A DNA stretch of 38,674 nucleotides from JAICTV01 sp035634055. Its GTDB lineage: Bacteria > Planctomycetota > Phycisphaerae > Tepidisphaerales > Tepidisphaeraceae. This document shows positions 28,394 to 36,800 of the stretch, in pieces. The translations under genes were made by a program, and so were the position numbers. The notes under the pieces were generated by a model, which did not search any database, was not told where the DNA came from, and worked only from the letters and a program-made list of their open reading frames with translations. The DNA is taken from NCBI GenBank assembly GCA_035634055.1, contig DASQDR010000189.1:1-38674 (forward strand), read 5' to 3'. Every line of letters starts with the position of its first letter. Positions within the stretch are counted from its first letter, which is position 1.

Positions 28394-29767
28394 TCAGCCG
28401 GCGAACGGGGTGCGGCGGACGGGCTGCGGGCGCGGGGGGCTCACCGGTTGGACGATTCGCGGCGGGGGCGGCGGGGTCGGCGCCGTCATGTAGGCGGGCG
28501 GCTCCCACCCCTGGAGCTTCATCGCAGCCGCGCGCTCGTAGAGCTCGAGCATGCGCGGCAGGACCGCCTCCAGGCTGTAGCGCTCGGTGATCATCTGCTC
28601 TGCGGCGCGGCCGAGGGCGCGGTGGCCGGCGACGTCCCGTAACGCGGCCACACCCTTGGCGGCCAGGGCGTCGGCGTCGAAGAAATCCGCCGTCAGCCCG
28701 TTTTCGCCGTCGCGGATCATCTCCTTCACCGGGGAGGTCGCGCTCCCCAGCACCACGGCGCCGCAGCTCAGCGCGTCCATCATGCTCCAGCTCAGCACGA
28801 ACGGCACGGTGAAGTAGATGTGCAGGTCGGTCGCGGCCATCAACTGGCCGAGGTCCGTCGGGGTGAGCCGCCCGACGAAGCGAAACTTCGACAAGTCGTA
28901 GCTCTCGCGCGCCAGCGCCCACTCCTTAAAGGTCTTGTGCGGCGCGATGAATTCCTCGTCGCCGCCATAGGCGATCTTATCGGTCCCGACGACCAGGAAC
29001 AGGACGTTGGGGTACTGCTCGTAGATGCGCTTGGCCGTGCGCATGAACATGTCGAAGCCGCGCATCGACTCGAAGCCGCGACTGACGTAGGTGACGACGC
29101 GCACGTCCGGCGGCACCGAGACGCCCGCGAGCGTGCGCGGCCCGCGCTGCTCGACCGGCGGGCGCAGTTGCTCGTCGTAACCGTGGTAAATCGCGCGGTC
29201 CACGCCGTCGAAGATCGTCTCCAGCTTCTGCTGATATTCCGCCGGAAAACGCGACTTTTGGAACTCCGTCGGGGTGTACGCCGCCTGGCAGTTCTGGAGG
29301 TCCAGCAGGATCATCGCGTTGCGGCAGCGGCTGCGCAGGTACTTCAGCTCCGACGTCGGCCAGCCCAGGTCCTTGCGGAAGTCCATGTCGCTGTCGCGGT
29401 CGTGGGGGATGTAGTAGTACTCGAAGAAATTGATGATCGGGGTGGTGGGGTAAAGCTCGCGGAGGAACAGCGTGCTGCCGAAGCCGCTGTGGCCGACGAT
29501 CAGGTCGGGCTTGATCTCCGGGCGCGACTTCAGGGCGCGGTAGACGCCGTCGCAGTGCCACACGGTGTTCTCGAACGTGCGCGAGCAGAAGTGGTTCTGC
29601 TTGGTGGCGCCGCCGGTGGTCTTGTACTCGATCTTATTGATGCCGGCGACGACGCCGCCGGGCGTCTGGCTGACGAAGGAACACGTCCACCCCAGCTTGT
29701 CCACCAGGTGCCGCGCGATGTGGCCGAACTGGGCGGGGAAGTTCTGGTGGACGTACAGGACGTGCAT
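28394..29767 (-). CDS. Glycosyltransferase, GT4-like (GT-B fold)
   Basis: This 457-residue cytoplasmic enzyme of the GT-B class should transfer a sugar from a nucleotide donor during cell-surface polysaccharide or glycolipid synthesis. The N-terminal domain begins MHVLYVHQNFPAQFGHIARHL, the standard GT4 opening. The acceptor half contains LIVGHSGFGSTLFLRELYP at 89-107 and FFEYYYIPHDRDSD. The donor half contains VTYVSRGFESMRGFDMFM (225-242), FRFVGRLT (296-303) and SWSMMDALSCGAVVLGSATS PVKEMI near 326-351, which corresponds to the E-x7-E region, with Asp331 and Glu349 in place. A Pro-rich tail of about 30 residues ends the protein. ATG 29767 is preferred because the upstream in-frame TTG adds 13 residues unlike the family. 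It is transcribed divergently from the regulator at 30060. Confidence 0.88.
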   Translation of the reverse strand: MHVLYVHQNFPAQFGHIARHLVDKLGWTCSFVSQTPGGVVAGINKIEYKTTGGATKQNHFCSRTFENTVWHCDGVYRALKSRPEIKPDLIVGHSGFGSTLFLRELYPTTPIINFFEYYYIPHDRDSDMDFRKDLGWPTSELKYLRSRCRNAMILLDLQNCQAAYTPTEFQKSRFPAEYQQKLETIFDGVDRAIYHGYDEQLRPPVEQRGPRTLAGVSVPPDVRVVTYVSRGFESMRGFDMFMRTAKRIYEQYPNVLFLVVGTDKIAYGGDEEFIAPHKTFKEWALARESYDLSKFRFVGRLTPTDLGQLMAATDLHIYFTVPFVLSWSMMDALSCGAVVLGSATSPVKEMIRDGENGLTADFFDADALAAKGVAALRDVAGHRALGRAAEQMITERYSLEAVLPRMLELYERAAAMKLQGWEPPAYMTAPTPPPPPRIVQPVSPPRPQPVRRTPFAG

Positions 29768-30059
29768 GGTGGGCAACGTTTTCGACTGTTGCGGCGCGGT
29801 TGTCAATTAGTGGAGCCGGGCCGCGGGTCCGATAGGAACGCCCGCGGCAGCGCAGGGCGGCGGGCGCCGCAACTTCTGCGCATGCGCCTCAAGTGAACTC
29901 CTGTGGAGTCGATATAGAGGGTGTTACCGGCACAGAGCGGCCCGCTGGTACGGAGGGCATGGCCGCGACAAACCGCCGGTGGCGCGCCGAGGCCGGGAGT
30001 ACCGGCGGCGGCGCCGAGGGAAGTGCCAACAAAGCAGTAGGACCACGGGAGAGAATGCC

Positions 30060-30641
30060 ATGAGCACCAAGGTGAAGGACGTGCTGACGACCGGCGAGGT
30101 CGCCAAGATCTGCTCGGTCGCCCCGCGCACCGTCAGCAAGTGGTTCGATAGCGGCGCGCTGCACGGGTACCGGATCCCGGGCTCCAAGGATCGCCGGATC
30201 CCGCTGAACCAGCTCATCCGGTTCATGAAGCAGCACGGGATGCCGCTGAACGGCCTGATGACCGGCGCGACCCGCGTGCTGATCGTCGACAACGAGCAGG
30301 ACGTCGTCGAGGTCCTGGAGAAGATCCTGGAGGACGAGGCCAAGTACGAGGTCGAGGTCTGCAAGGGCGGCTTCGAGGCCGGCGTCAGCGCGGAGAAGTT
30401 CCGCCCGCACGTCATCCTGCTCGACATGCACCTCGGGAACATCGACGCCAAGGAGGTCTGCAAGCAGGTGAAGAACTCGCAGGACCTGCAACTGACCAAG
30501 GTCATCGCGATGAGCTCCAAGCTCAGCGACGACGAGGCCAAGGCGCTGCACCAGAACGGCTTCGACGGGTTCCTGCGCAAGCCGTTCCACGTGCGCCAGG
30601 TGATCGAGTCGATCGAGGACGCAATGGCCGTGGTGTACTAG
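30060..30641 (+). CDS. HTH-REC fusion: MerR/excisionase-type DNA-binding domain followed by receiver domain
   Basis: This 193-residue regulator has reversed order. Residues 8-60 are an excisionase/BldC-like winged helix (LTTGEVAKICSVAPRTVSKWF, DSGALHGYRIPGSKDRRIPL), the MerR-related fold that binds DNA. Residues 71-193 are a receiver domain: VLIVDNEQDV with acidic Asp77, phospho-acceptor Asp122 in VILLDMHLG, Ser152 in AMSSK as the switch residue, and Lys174 in LRKPF. Most response regulators have REC first and DNA binding last. No histidine kinase is adjacent, so the partner is elsewhere. The ATG at 30060 has GGGAGAG ahead of it, which fixes the start. It stands alone, with a hairpin after it, divergent from the glycosyltransferase. 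The domain calls are firm; targets are unknown. Confidence 0.9.
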   Translation: MSTKVKDVLTTGEVAKICSVAPRTVSKWFDSGALHGYRIPGSKDRRIPLNQLIRFMKQHGMPLNGLMTGATRVLIVDNEQDVVEVLEKILEDEAKYEVEVCKGGFEAGVSAEKFRPHVILLDMHLGNIDAKEVCKQVKNSQDLQLTKVIAMSSKLSDDEAKALHQNGFDGFLRKPFHVRQVIESIEDAMAVVY

Positions 30642-30699
30642 ACCGCGCGCCCCGCCCCACCGCCACGGCAATGCGGCGGCGCGGCGATTGCAAAAGTGC

Positions 30700-30732
30700 A
30701 GCGACCGCGGTTCCTTCCGGACCGCGGTCGCT
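30700..30732. terminator. Bidirectional hairpin between convergent genes
   Basis: A perfect 12-bp stem AGCGACCGCGGT / ACCGCGGTCGCT (30700-30711, 30721-30732) with a nine-base loop lies between the regulator stop (30641) and the stop of the convergent coiled-coil gene (30812). The minus-strand side is followed by GCACTTTTG and the plus-strand side by CGCTTTCG. The T-runs are short. Confidence 0.6.
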
Positions 30733-30811
30733 CGCTTTCGGGCTCCACGCTCGTCACGCGCGGCGCGGGCGGTTGGTCGGTGGGAGCGGCGGCTATGCGC
30801 AGGTGGCGCGA

Positions 30812-31693
30812 CTACTGACCTTCAGTTGCACCGGCCGCGCTGGGCGCGGGGGCCGACGCCGGCGCGCCGCCCGATTCGTCGGGGCTCGCGGCGGTGGCAC
30901 TGGGGGCGGGTGGCTGGCGCCCTGCACCGCCGCGCGGCGGCGCGGCACCGAGGTCGCGCAGCTCGGCCCCACGCTCGTTTTCGATGGCTGCGATGCCCTT
31001 GTCCACCAGGGCCGCGACGTCGCGCACGTCCCGGTCCAGCAGCGCCTGGTCCTGGTCGAGCGCTTCCTGTTGTTGCCGCAGGCGCTGCCGCACGCGGTCC
31101 AGCCGCAGCTTGCGCTCCTCAAACTGGCTGTCGACGAACAGGCGGATCTGCTGGCTCAACTGCTGGCGAACGCTCGCCTCGTTCTTCGGATCGCCCCGCT
31201 TCAGTTCCCACCCGAGGGCGAACATGGAATCCTCGATCGGGAGCCGCTTCATGCGGATGTCGTACAGCTCCGGGTCGTCCTGCCTCAGGCGCTGCAACAT
31301 GCGATAGCGCGGGCGGGCGACCTCGACGAACCTCTGCTTGCGCTCGTCGGCCACGTCCGACAACTTCTGCCACCGCCGGGGCGAGTGCGTGCGGATAAAC
31401 TGCTCGATCTCGCGCCGCTCTTCCTCGGTCAGCGGGGGCGCCGCGGCGGCACTGGCGGCGGCGGCTGCGGCGCGGGGCGCGTCGCCGCGTCGCCAACCGC
31501 CTTCGCGCGCCCCCTGCCCCGGCTCGTTCCCGCTGCGGCGGTCGATGATCCCGCCCATGCGCTCGATGCGGTCGGGCACCCGATCCGCCGGCTGCGTCGT
31601 CGACGACGACTGCGCGACGAGCGGCGAGGATCCCAGGAGGACGGTCACGGCCACCGCTGCTGTCGCGAGGGTGAGGCGAGGCGACGATCTCAT
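30812..31693 (-). CDS. Secreted coiled-coil protein in the sigma-factor operon
   Basis: I do not recognise this 293-residue protein. A signal peptide covers about 1-28 (LATAAVAVTVLLGSSPLVAQ). The mature part starts with a disordered Ser/Thr/Gln stretch and an Ala/Gly-rich linker. A conserved-looking helical domain follows, from TEEERREIEQFIRTHSPRRW to GDPKNEASVRQQLSQQIRLF, and continues into a Glu/Arg/Gln-rich coiled coil (VDSQFEERKLRLDRVRQRLR). It ends in a Pro/Ala-rich tail. Two ATGs are possible. The one at 31693 overlaps the stop of the upstream anti-sigma gene as ATGA and has GGGAG eight bases before it, so it is preferred over 31699. It is the third gene after an ECF sigma factor and a membrane anti-sigma, so it is probably a periplasmic partner or an effector of that stress system. 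Confidence 0.75.
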   Translation of the reverse strand: MRSSPRLTLATAAVAVTVLLGSSPLVAQSSSTTQPADRVPDRIERMGGIIDRRSGNEPGQGAREGGWRRGDAPRAAAAAASAAAAPPLTEEERREIEQFIRTHSPRRWQKLSDVADERKQRFVEVARPRYRMLQRLRQDDPELYDIRMKRLPIEDSMFALGWELKRGDPKNEASVRQQLSQQIRLFVDSQFEERKLRLDRVRQRLRQQQEALDQDQALLDRDVRDVAALVDKGIAAIENERGAELRDLGAAPPRGGAGRQPPAPSATAASPDESGGAPASAPAPSAAGATEGQ

Positions 31694-32298
31694 TGCCATA
31701 GCTCCCGCGGGGGAATGAAGAACGCTCCGGCGTCATCGGGCGCTTGCGGGCCGGGGGAGGCGGGCGATGCCGCCTCGTCGTCGGCGTGATCCGCCGCATC
31801 GGCGCGCGGTTCGAAGCCGGCTTCCAGCCAGTCCGCCAGCGCTTCCGCCTCGCCGTCCGCCTCGGCCAGTTGCATGTTGCGCGTGGCCTCCGGGTCGGCG
31901 GGGAGCGGGCCAACGGGCTGCCGCTGCGACCAGACCAGGAACGCCACGATCACCGACGCCGCCGCCGCCGTCGGGTAAATCCACCACGGCAACGGCAGCC
32001 CGCGCTTCGCCGGCGCCGTTGGCTTGACGGTGCGGCGGAGCAGCCACTGGTGGATCGAGCGCGAGACCCGCCGCATGGCGACGCCCTCGTTCACCGGCAT
32101 CCGCTGGCGCTCGTCCAGCCCGGTCAGTAGCTCCGTGGTCCGGACCAGCGCCTCGCGCGCCTGCGCCAGCGCCGCCGCCAGCTCGGCGTCACCTGCCAGC
32201 CGCCGGTCCACCTCAGCGCGCTCCTCGGGCGACAGCTCGTCGACGAGGTAAAGCATCACCAGCGCGTCGCGGTCGAGTTGGTCGATCTGGGAAGCCAT
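31690..32298 (-). CDS. Putative membrane anti-sigma factor
   Basis: This 202-residue protein is encoded 81 bp downstream of the ECF sigma gene. The N-terminal part (DALVMLYLVDELSPEERAEVD, RRLAGDAELAAALAQAREAL) has the Y-L-x-x-E-L-S-x-E-E-R pattern of short anti-sigma domains. The zinc HxxxCxxC motif is absent, so it would be a non-zinc type. One transmembrane helix lies at about 104-123 (PWWIYPTAAAASVIVAFLVW). The remaining 79 residues, acidic and Ala/Pro-rich, would be periplasmic. It probably holds the sigma factor at the membrane until a signal arrives. The stop overlaps the next gene by four bases. Identification rests on position plus architecture, since sequence similarity alone would not prove it. 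Confidence 0.75.
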   Translation of the reverse strand: MASQIDQLDRDALVMLYLVDELSPEERAEVDRRLAGDAELAAALAQAREALVRTTELLTGLDERQRMPVNEGVAMRRVSRSIHQWLLRRTVKPTAPAKRGLPLPWWIYPTAAAASVIVAFLVWSQRQPVGPLPADPEATRNMQLAEADGEAEALADWLEAGFEPRADAADHADDEAASPASPGPQAPDDAGAFFIPPRELWQ

Positions 32299-32379
32299 CA
32301 GTGAGGAACTTTCCTGTGCTGTGCGGCCGTCGCGGCGAGTCGTTACTCCTTATCGGTCACTGTGCTACCGAAACGTCGC

Positions 32380-32982
32380 TCACTCCATCACCTGCCGCAG
32401 CTTCAACACCGCCTTGTGCATCCGGCCCAGGGCGGTGTTCAGCGGGCAGCCCATCAGTTGGGCGATCTCGACGAACTTCAGATTGCTGTAGTACCGCAAC
32501 ATCAGTACCTGCCGCTGCGCCTCGGGCAATTTGTCGATCGCCGCCCGGAGCTTGAGCTCCTGCTCGGTCCCCTCCAGCCGGTAACCGGCGGCGGGCATCG
32601 CGTCGGCCGTGGCGCGATTGAGGTTCTCCTTGGCGACCTTGTCCCGGCCGGCCGAGCGCCAATGGTCGTTTGCCTTGTTCGTCGCGATGCGGAACAGCCA
32701 CGCCTTGAACCCCCCGCCGCTCGTCGCCCGCTCGAACTTGTCCAGGTGGTCCAGCACGCTGAGCCAGGTCTGCTGGTGCAGTTCCTCGGCCAGATGATCC
32801 GAGCCGGCGATGCGCTGGAGGTAGCGCATGAGCGGCTGGCAGTATCGCTTGACCAGCACTTCGCCGGCGGCGGGGGAACCGCTGCGCAGCAGTTCGACCA
32901 GCTCCTCGTCGCTGGGTGACGGGGGCGCGGCGGGGCTGCCGGGTGCATCGGGTACGGGCATCTCGGTCATACCGGCCGTCAT
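32380..32982 (-). CDS. ECF-type RNA polymerase sigma factor
   Basis: This 200-residue sigma-70 family protein of the extracytoplasmic-function group directs RNA polymerase to stress or envelope genes. After a Pro-rich leader of about 23 residues, region 2 covers about 27-110 (LVELLRSGSPAAGEVLVKRY, then LAEELHQQTWLSVLDHLDKF, then FKAWLFRIATNKANDHWRS). Region 4 covers about 140-200 (LPEAQRQVLMLRYYSNLKFVE, IAQLMGCPLNTALGRMHKAVL), with the helix-turn-helix that reads the -35 element. ATG 32982 has GGGAG upstream, though spaced at 12; GTG 33000 and ATG 32970 are alternatives. It leads a three-gene unit with an anti-sigma and a secreted coiled-coil protein. The promoter should lie in the 118-bp divergent spacer. 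Confidence 0.9.
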   Translation of the reverse strand: MTAGMTEMPVPDAPGSPAAPPSPSDEELVELLRSGSPAAGEVLVKRYCQPLMRYLQRIAGSDHLAEELHQQTWLSVLDHLDKFERATSGGGFKAWLFRIATNKANDHWRSAGRDKVAKENLNRATADAMPAAGYRLEGTEQELKLRAAIDKLPEAQRQVLMLRYYSNLKFVEIAQLMGCPLNTALGRMHKAVLKLRQVME

Positions 32983-33085
32983 CAGGTCCAACGCTCCCAC
33001 GCCACGTTTATTGCCGCCGGATTATGCGCACCAAAGCGCCGGCCGCATAGGGAGTTACCGCTTCGACGGACCGGGCGCGCCGTTG

Positions 33086-33091
33086 TATCCT
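33086..33091 (+). promoter_or_regulatory. Candidate -10 box (TATCCT) of the spermidine-synthase-like gene
   Basis: TATCCT ends nine bases before the ATG at 33101, and TTGCCACC in between is not a Shine-Dalgarno. It is consistent with a leaderless message. Confidence 0.45.
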
Positions 33092-33100
33092 CTTGCCACC

Positions 33101-34750
33101 ATGAGCGAAGTCTCACAGACCCGGCCTGACTCGCGCCCCGCGCAGCGCTCACCGGCAGCGGCCGAAGTGCCGATCGGCGACATCGGTGGCGCCGTCGCAC
33201 CGGCGGTCGTTTATCCGACCGCCTTCCTCGAAGGGGCGGCCGTGATCGTCGTCGAAATTGCCGGCGCCCGCGCGCTGGCGCCGTTCTTCGGAACCTCGCT
33301 CCAGGTCTGGACCGCGCAGATCACCGTCACGCTGCTGTTCCTCGCGCTGGGCTACGGCCTGGGCGGGCTGCTGGCGCGGCGCATCCGGCCCTGGACGCTG
33401 GCGGCGCTGTTCGGCGTCGCGGGGCTCTGGCTGGTCTTCTACCCGCTCATGCGCACGCCGCTGCTCGACTTCGCCTCGTCTCGCCTTGGCGTCGCGATGG
33501 GAAGCCTGCTCAGCGCCGCCCTGCTGTTCGGCGTGCCGCTGCTGATGCTGGGCGCGGTCTCGCCGGTGCTGATCGCCTACATCGACCGCCGACGACCGGG
33601 CGCCGGATCGGCGGCCGGGAGGTTGTTCTTCACCAACACCATGGGCGGGCTGGTTGGCGGGTGGGTGACGGCGTTCGTGCTCATCCCCCACTCGTCGCTG
33701 CGATGGTCGCTCATGTCGTGCGGCCTGGGGCTCCTCCTGCTCGCGCTGCTGTGGGTCCTGCTCACTCGCAGCCGCGCCGTTTCCGCGATTGGCGCGATGC
33801 TGGCGATCGCCGCGGCGGTCTTCATCCTCCACCAGCCTTCCCGAGCGTTCGTCGACCGCCACGGCACGTCCTTCGAACTCCGCCACAGCGCGCAGAGCGG
33901 GATCGGGCTGCTGCAAGTGCTGGATTACCCCTACTCGCGGCAGATGCTGATCAACGGCGTCGTGCAGAGCGAGATGGACCGCGCGACCGGGCGGTCGGTG
34001 CGCAGCGACTCGCGCCTGGATTACATCCACAACCTTCACCTGGTCAGCCACAGCCACCACCCGCGGGCGGCGACCGCGCTGCAACTGGGGCTGGGTGCCG
34101 GGCTGCTGCCCAAGGAACTCGCCCTGCGCGGCGTGAAGGTGACGGCGGTCGAGATCGAGCCGCAGATGCTCGCCCTCGCCCGCGCGCACTTCGACCTGCC
34201 GGGCGAGATCGACGTGCGCATCGCCGACGGCCGCAGCTTCCTCCGCCGCGACGGCACGAAGTACGACCTGATCTTCCTCGATACCTTCGCCAGCGAGAGC
34301 ACCGCGTGGTACCTGCTGACGACCGAGGCCTTCGCGGAGATGAAGCAGCGGCTCAACCCCGGCGGGCGGCTGGTGATCAACACGGTCGCCTACGCCGACC
34401 CGAAGAAGCCGGGGCTGGAGCGCGTCGAGGCCACGCTGCGCGCGGTCTTCCCCGAGGCACTGGTCTACCCCGAGCCGATCGGAGCCGAAGCAATCGAGAG
34501 CGATCCGGAGCAACTCATCAACGCCACGCTCGTCGCCGGCGAGCGGCTCGAGGCGCAGATGGTCCTGCCGGACGCGAGCTATCGGATGACGTCCCTGGCG
34601 CAGCTCCTCTCCACCGCCCGCCCGGCCGGTGCCGAATCGGTCGCCATGACAGACGACCGGAGCGACCTCGATTACGCGCAGGCGCCCCTGCGGGTGCGGT
34701 GGCGCACCCTCATCTGGAACGCGCTGGAGAGCAACTTGCTTTGGGACTGA
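33101..34750 (+). CDS. Fused membrane / spermidine-synthase-like protein
   Basis: This 549-residue protein joins about seven transmembrane helices (residues about 36-245, e.g. AQITVTLLFLALGYGLGGLL, LLSAALLFGVPLLMLGAV, LGLLLLALLWVLL) to a Rossmann methyltransferase-like domain of the spermidine-synthase type. The nucleotide site is visible as LGLGAG at 329-334, Glu351 in VEIEP and Asp376 in IADGRSF. The catalytic region reads YDLIFLDTFASESTAWYLLT with a single Asp394, whereas true spermidine synthases carry a D-S-x-D pair. Polyamine synthesis is therefore not assured, and bacterial fused members of this class are functionally unclear. A leaderless start at 33101 is suggested by TATCCT upstream. 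It is transcribed divergently from the sigma operon and convergent with pckG. Confidence 0.85.
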   Translation: MSEVSQTRPDSRPAQRSPAAAEVPIGDIGGAVAPAVVYPTAFLEGAAVIVVEIAGARALAPFFGTSLQVWTAQITVTLLFLALGYGLGGLLARRIRPWTLAALFGVAGLWLVFYPLMRTPLLDFASSRLGVAMGSLLSAALLFGVPLLMLGAVSPVLIAYIDRRRPGAGSAAGRLFFTNTMGGLVGGWVTAFVLIPHSSLRWSLMSCGLGLLLLALLWVLLTRSRAVSAIGAMLAIAAAVFILHQPSRAFVDRHGTSFELRHSAQSGIGLLQVLDYPYSRQMLINGVVQSEMDRATGRSVRSDSRLDYIHNLHLVSHSHHPRAATALQLGLGAGLLPKELALRGVKVTAVEIEPQMLALARAHFDLPGEIDVRIADGRSFLRRDGTKYDLIFLDTFASESTAWYLLTTEAFAEMKQRLNPGGRLVINTVAYADPKKPGLERVEATLRAVFPEALVYPEPIGAEAIESDPEQLINATLVAGERLEAQMVLPDASYRMTSLAQLLSTARPAGAESVAMTDDRSDLDYAQAPLRVRWRTLIWNALESNLLWD

Positions 34751-34864
34751 GGCGCCGCTCCTCCTTGAAAACGAGATCTCTGCTTGGACGCGAGAGTCAT
34801 CCGGATCTTCGCGTCGCTCAGACCTCGGCGTCCGAGGGGATGCCGGGTGCTCCAGGAACTCGGG

Positions 34865-34885
34865 GCAACGCGCCGCGCGCGTTGC
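34865..34885. terminator. Weak GC hairpin between convergent genes
   Basis: GCAACGCG (34865-34872) pairs with CGCGTTGC (34878-34885) over a five-base loop between the spermidine-synthase-like stop (34750) and the pckG stop (34910). No T-run follows on either strand, so termination here is only possible. Confidence 0.35.
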
Positions 34886-34909
34886 TAATGGATCACGGCG
34901 CGCCCCGCT

Positions 34910-36742
34910 TCACAGTCGCGCGATCAGCATCTCGCGCTGGAAGACCATTTCCTTCGGCAGGTCGCCGGCCAGCTTGAGGAACAGTTCCTCCTGGCTGAGG
35001 ATCTCGCTCTTGAACTCCTCGGGGTCGGCGGACTGGATCTTCTCGAAGTCGCTCACGCTGATGTTGAGCCCCTCGAGGTCGATGTCCTCCGGGCGCGGCA
35101 TCCAGCCGAGCAGGGTTTCCTTGGCGTACGCGCGGCCGTGGGCGCGGTCGATGATCCACTTCAGGACGCGCATGTTCTCGCCGAACCCGGGCCAGACGAA
35201 CTTGCCCTGGTCGTTCTTGCGGAACCAGTTGACCATGAAGATGCGCGGGCAGTCGCTCATCTTCTTGCGCATGCGGAACCAGTGGACGAGGTAGTCGCGG
35301 ATGTTGTAGCCAATGAACGGGAGCATGGCCATCGGGTCTCGGCGGACGACGCCGGTCTGCCCGCTGGCGGCGGCGGTGGTCTCCGATCCGATGGTCGCGC
35401 CGACGTACACGCCGTGCAGCCAGTTGAACGCCTGGAAGACCAGCGGGATGCTTCGGCTGCGGCGGCCGCCGAAGATGATCGCCGTCACCGGCACGCCCGC
35501 CGGGTCGTTCCACGCCGGGTCCAGCACCGGGTTGTTCGTCGCCGGCGCGGTGAAGCGGCTGTTGGGATGCGCCGCGACGCTCTTGCAGTTGGGGGACCAC
35601 TCGTTGCCCTGCCAGTCGATCGCCTTGGCGGGCGGCTCGCCGTCCTTGCCTTCCCACCAGACGTCGTACGTGCCGTCCTCCAATGGCACGAGCGCGACGT
35701 TGGTATAGATCGTCTCCTTCTCCATGCAGCGCAGCGCGTTGGGGTTGCTCCTGGAATTGGTGCCGGGGACGACGCCGAAGTAGCCGCTTTCCGGGTTGAT
35801 CGCGCGCAGCTTGCCCTTCTCGTCGACCCACATCCAGGCGATGTCGTCGCCGACGGTGGTGATCTTCCACCGGTCGTACTTTGGCGGCGGGATGAGCATG
35901 GCGAAGTTGGTCTTGCCGCAGGCGCTGGGGAAGGCGGCGGCGACGTAGCTCTTCTCGCCGTCGGGGCTCTCCGCGCCCATCAGCAGCATGTGCTCGGCCA
36001 TCCACTCCTGCTGCCGCCCGAGGAAACTGGCGATGCGCAGCGCCAAACACTTCTTTCCGAGCAACGCGTTTCCGCCGTAGCCGGAGCCGAAGCTCCAGAT
36101 GGCGTTGTCGAACGGGAAGTGGCAGATGTAGCGGCGGTCGGGGTTGACGTCGCCGATGCTGTGCATGCAGCGGGTAAACTCGTCGTCGTCGCCGAGCTGC
36201 TTCCACGCGACCTCGCCCATGCGGGTCATGATGCCCATGTTCACCACGACGTAGACCGAGTCCGTCACCTGCACGCCGACCTTGGCCAGCGGCGAGCCGA
36301 TCGGCCCCATGACGAACGGGATGACGTACATCGTCCGCCCGCGCATGCACCCGTCGAACAGCCCGCGCATCTTCGCGTAAGCGGCGCGGCTCTCCATCCA
36401 GTTATTCGTCGGGCCGGCGGTGTCCTGGCTGGGGGCGCAGATGAACGTCAGGTGCTCGCTGCGCGCCACGTCATTAGCGTTCGAGCGGTGATAGTAGCAG
36501 CCGGGCAGGCGCTGCTGATTCAGCTTGATGAAGACGCCCTCGTCGACGCCCTGCGCGAGCAGGCGATCCTTCTCCCCCTTCGACCCGTCGCACCAGACGA
36601 CGCCGTCCGGCTTGCAAAGGTCCACCGCCTCCTGGATGAAGCGGAGCACGTGCGCGTTGCTGGTGTTGGCCGTCCCCAGGCCCGCGCTCTCGGCGCTGAC
36701 AGGGGTGCGAGCGGAGGGGCGTTCCAGGTCCGTGGTGGTCAT
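34910..36742 (-). CDS. pckG: Phosphoenolpyruvate carboxykinase (GTP)
   Basis: This 610-residue cytoplasmic enzyme converts oxaloacetate and GTP to phosphoenolpyruvate, CO2 and GDP, the entry step of gluconeogenesis. The length is normal. Landmarks: VARSEHLTFICAPSQDTAGPT (92-112) in the substrate site, HFPFDNAIWSFGSGYGGNALL (208-228), the kinase-1a loop FPSACGKTN (271-279) with the reactive-loop Cys275, the metal motif TTVGDDIAWM (296-305), NPESGYFGVVPGTN and FGGRRSRSIPLVFQAFNW. The GTP-type identity follows from these blocks and differs from the ATP-type family. AGGAAGG lies just before the ATG at 36742. It is preceded on the same strand by an Rrf2 regulator gene 57 bp upstream, so the two are probably co-transcribed. 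Confidence 0.96.
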   Translation of the reverse strand: MTTTDLERPSARTPVSAESAGLGTANTSNAHVLRFIQEAVDLCKPDGVVWCDGSKGEKDRLLAQGVDEGVFIKLNQQRLPGCYYHRSNANDVARSEHLTFICAPSQDTAGPTNNWMESRAAYAKMRGLFDGCMRGRTMYVIPFVMGPIGSPLAKVGVQVTDSVYVVVNMGIMTRMGEVAWKQLGDDDEFTRCMHSIGDVNPDRRYICHFPFDNAIWSFGSGYGGNALLGKKCLALRIASFLGRQQEWMAEHMLLMGAESPDGEKSYVAAAFPSACGKTNFAMLIPPPKYDRWKITTVGDDIAWMWVDEKGKLRAINPESGYFGVVPGTNSRSNPNALRCMEKETIYTNVALVPLEDGTYDVWWEGKDGEPPAKAIDWQGNEWSPNCKSVAAHPNSRFTAPATNNPVLDPAWNDPAGVPVTAIIFGGRRSRSIPLVFQAFNWLHGVYVGATIGSETTAAASGQTGVVRRDPMAMLPFIGYNIRDYLVHWFRMRKKMSDCPRIFMVNWFRKNDQGKFVWPGFGENMRVLKWIIDRAHGRAYAKETLLGWMPRPEDIDLEGLNISVSDFEKIQSADPEEFKSEILSQEELFLKLAGDLPKEMVFQREMLIARL

Positions 36743-36770
36743 GGCAGTTCCTTCCTGATGCCGTTCACGT

Positions 36771-36800
36771 GCCGCCCGAAGATTGGGGGCGGCGGGCGGC
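36771..36800. promoter_or_regulatory. Inverted repeat in the Rrf2-pckG junction
   Basis: GCCGCCCG (36771-36778) and CGGGCGGC (36793-36800) form an 8-bp stem with a 14-base loop between the Rrf2 stop and the pckG ribosome-binding site. No T-run follows on the minus strand, so it is not a complete terminator. It could tune read-through or message stability. Confidence 0.4.

Noticed and set aside
33101..34750. True spermidine synthase assignment
   Set aside because: The second catalytic Asp of the D-S-x-D motif is missing and the protein is fused to membrane helices, so only a family-level call was kept.
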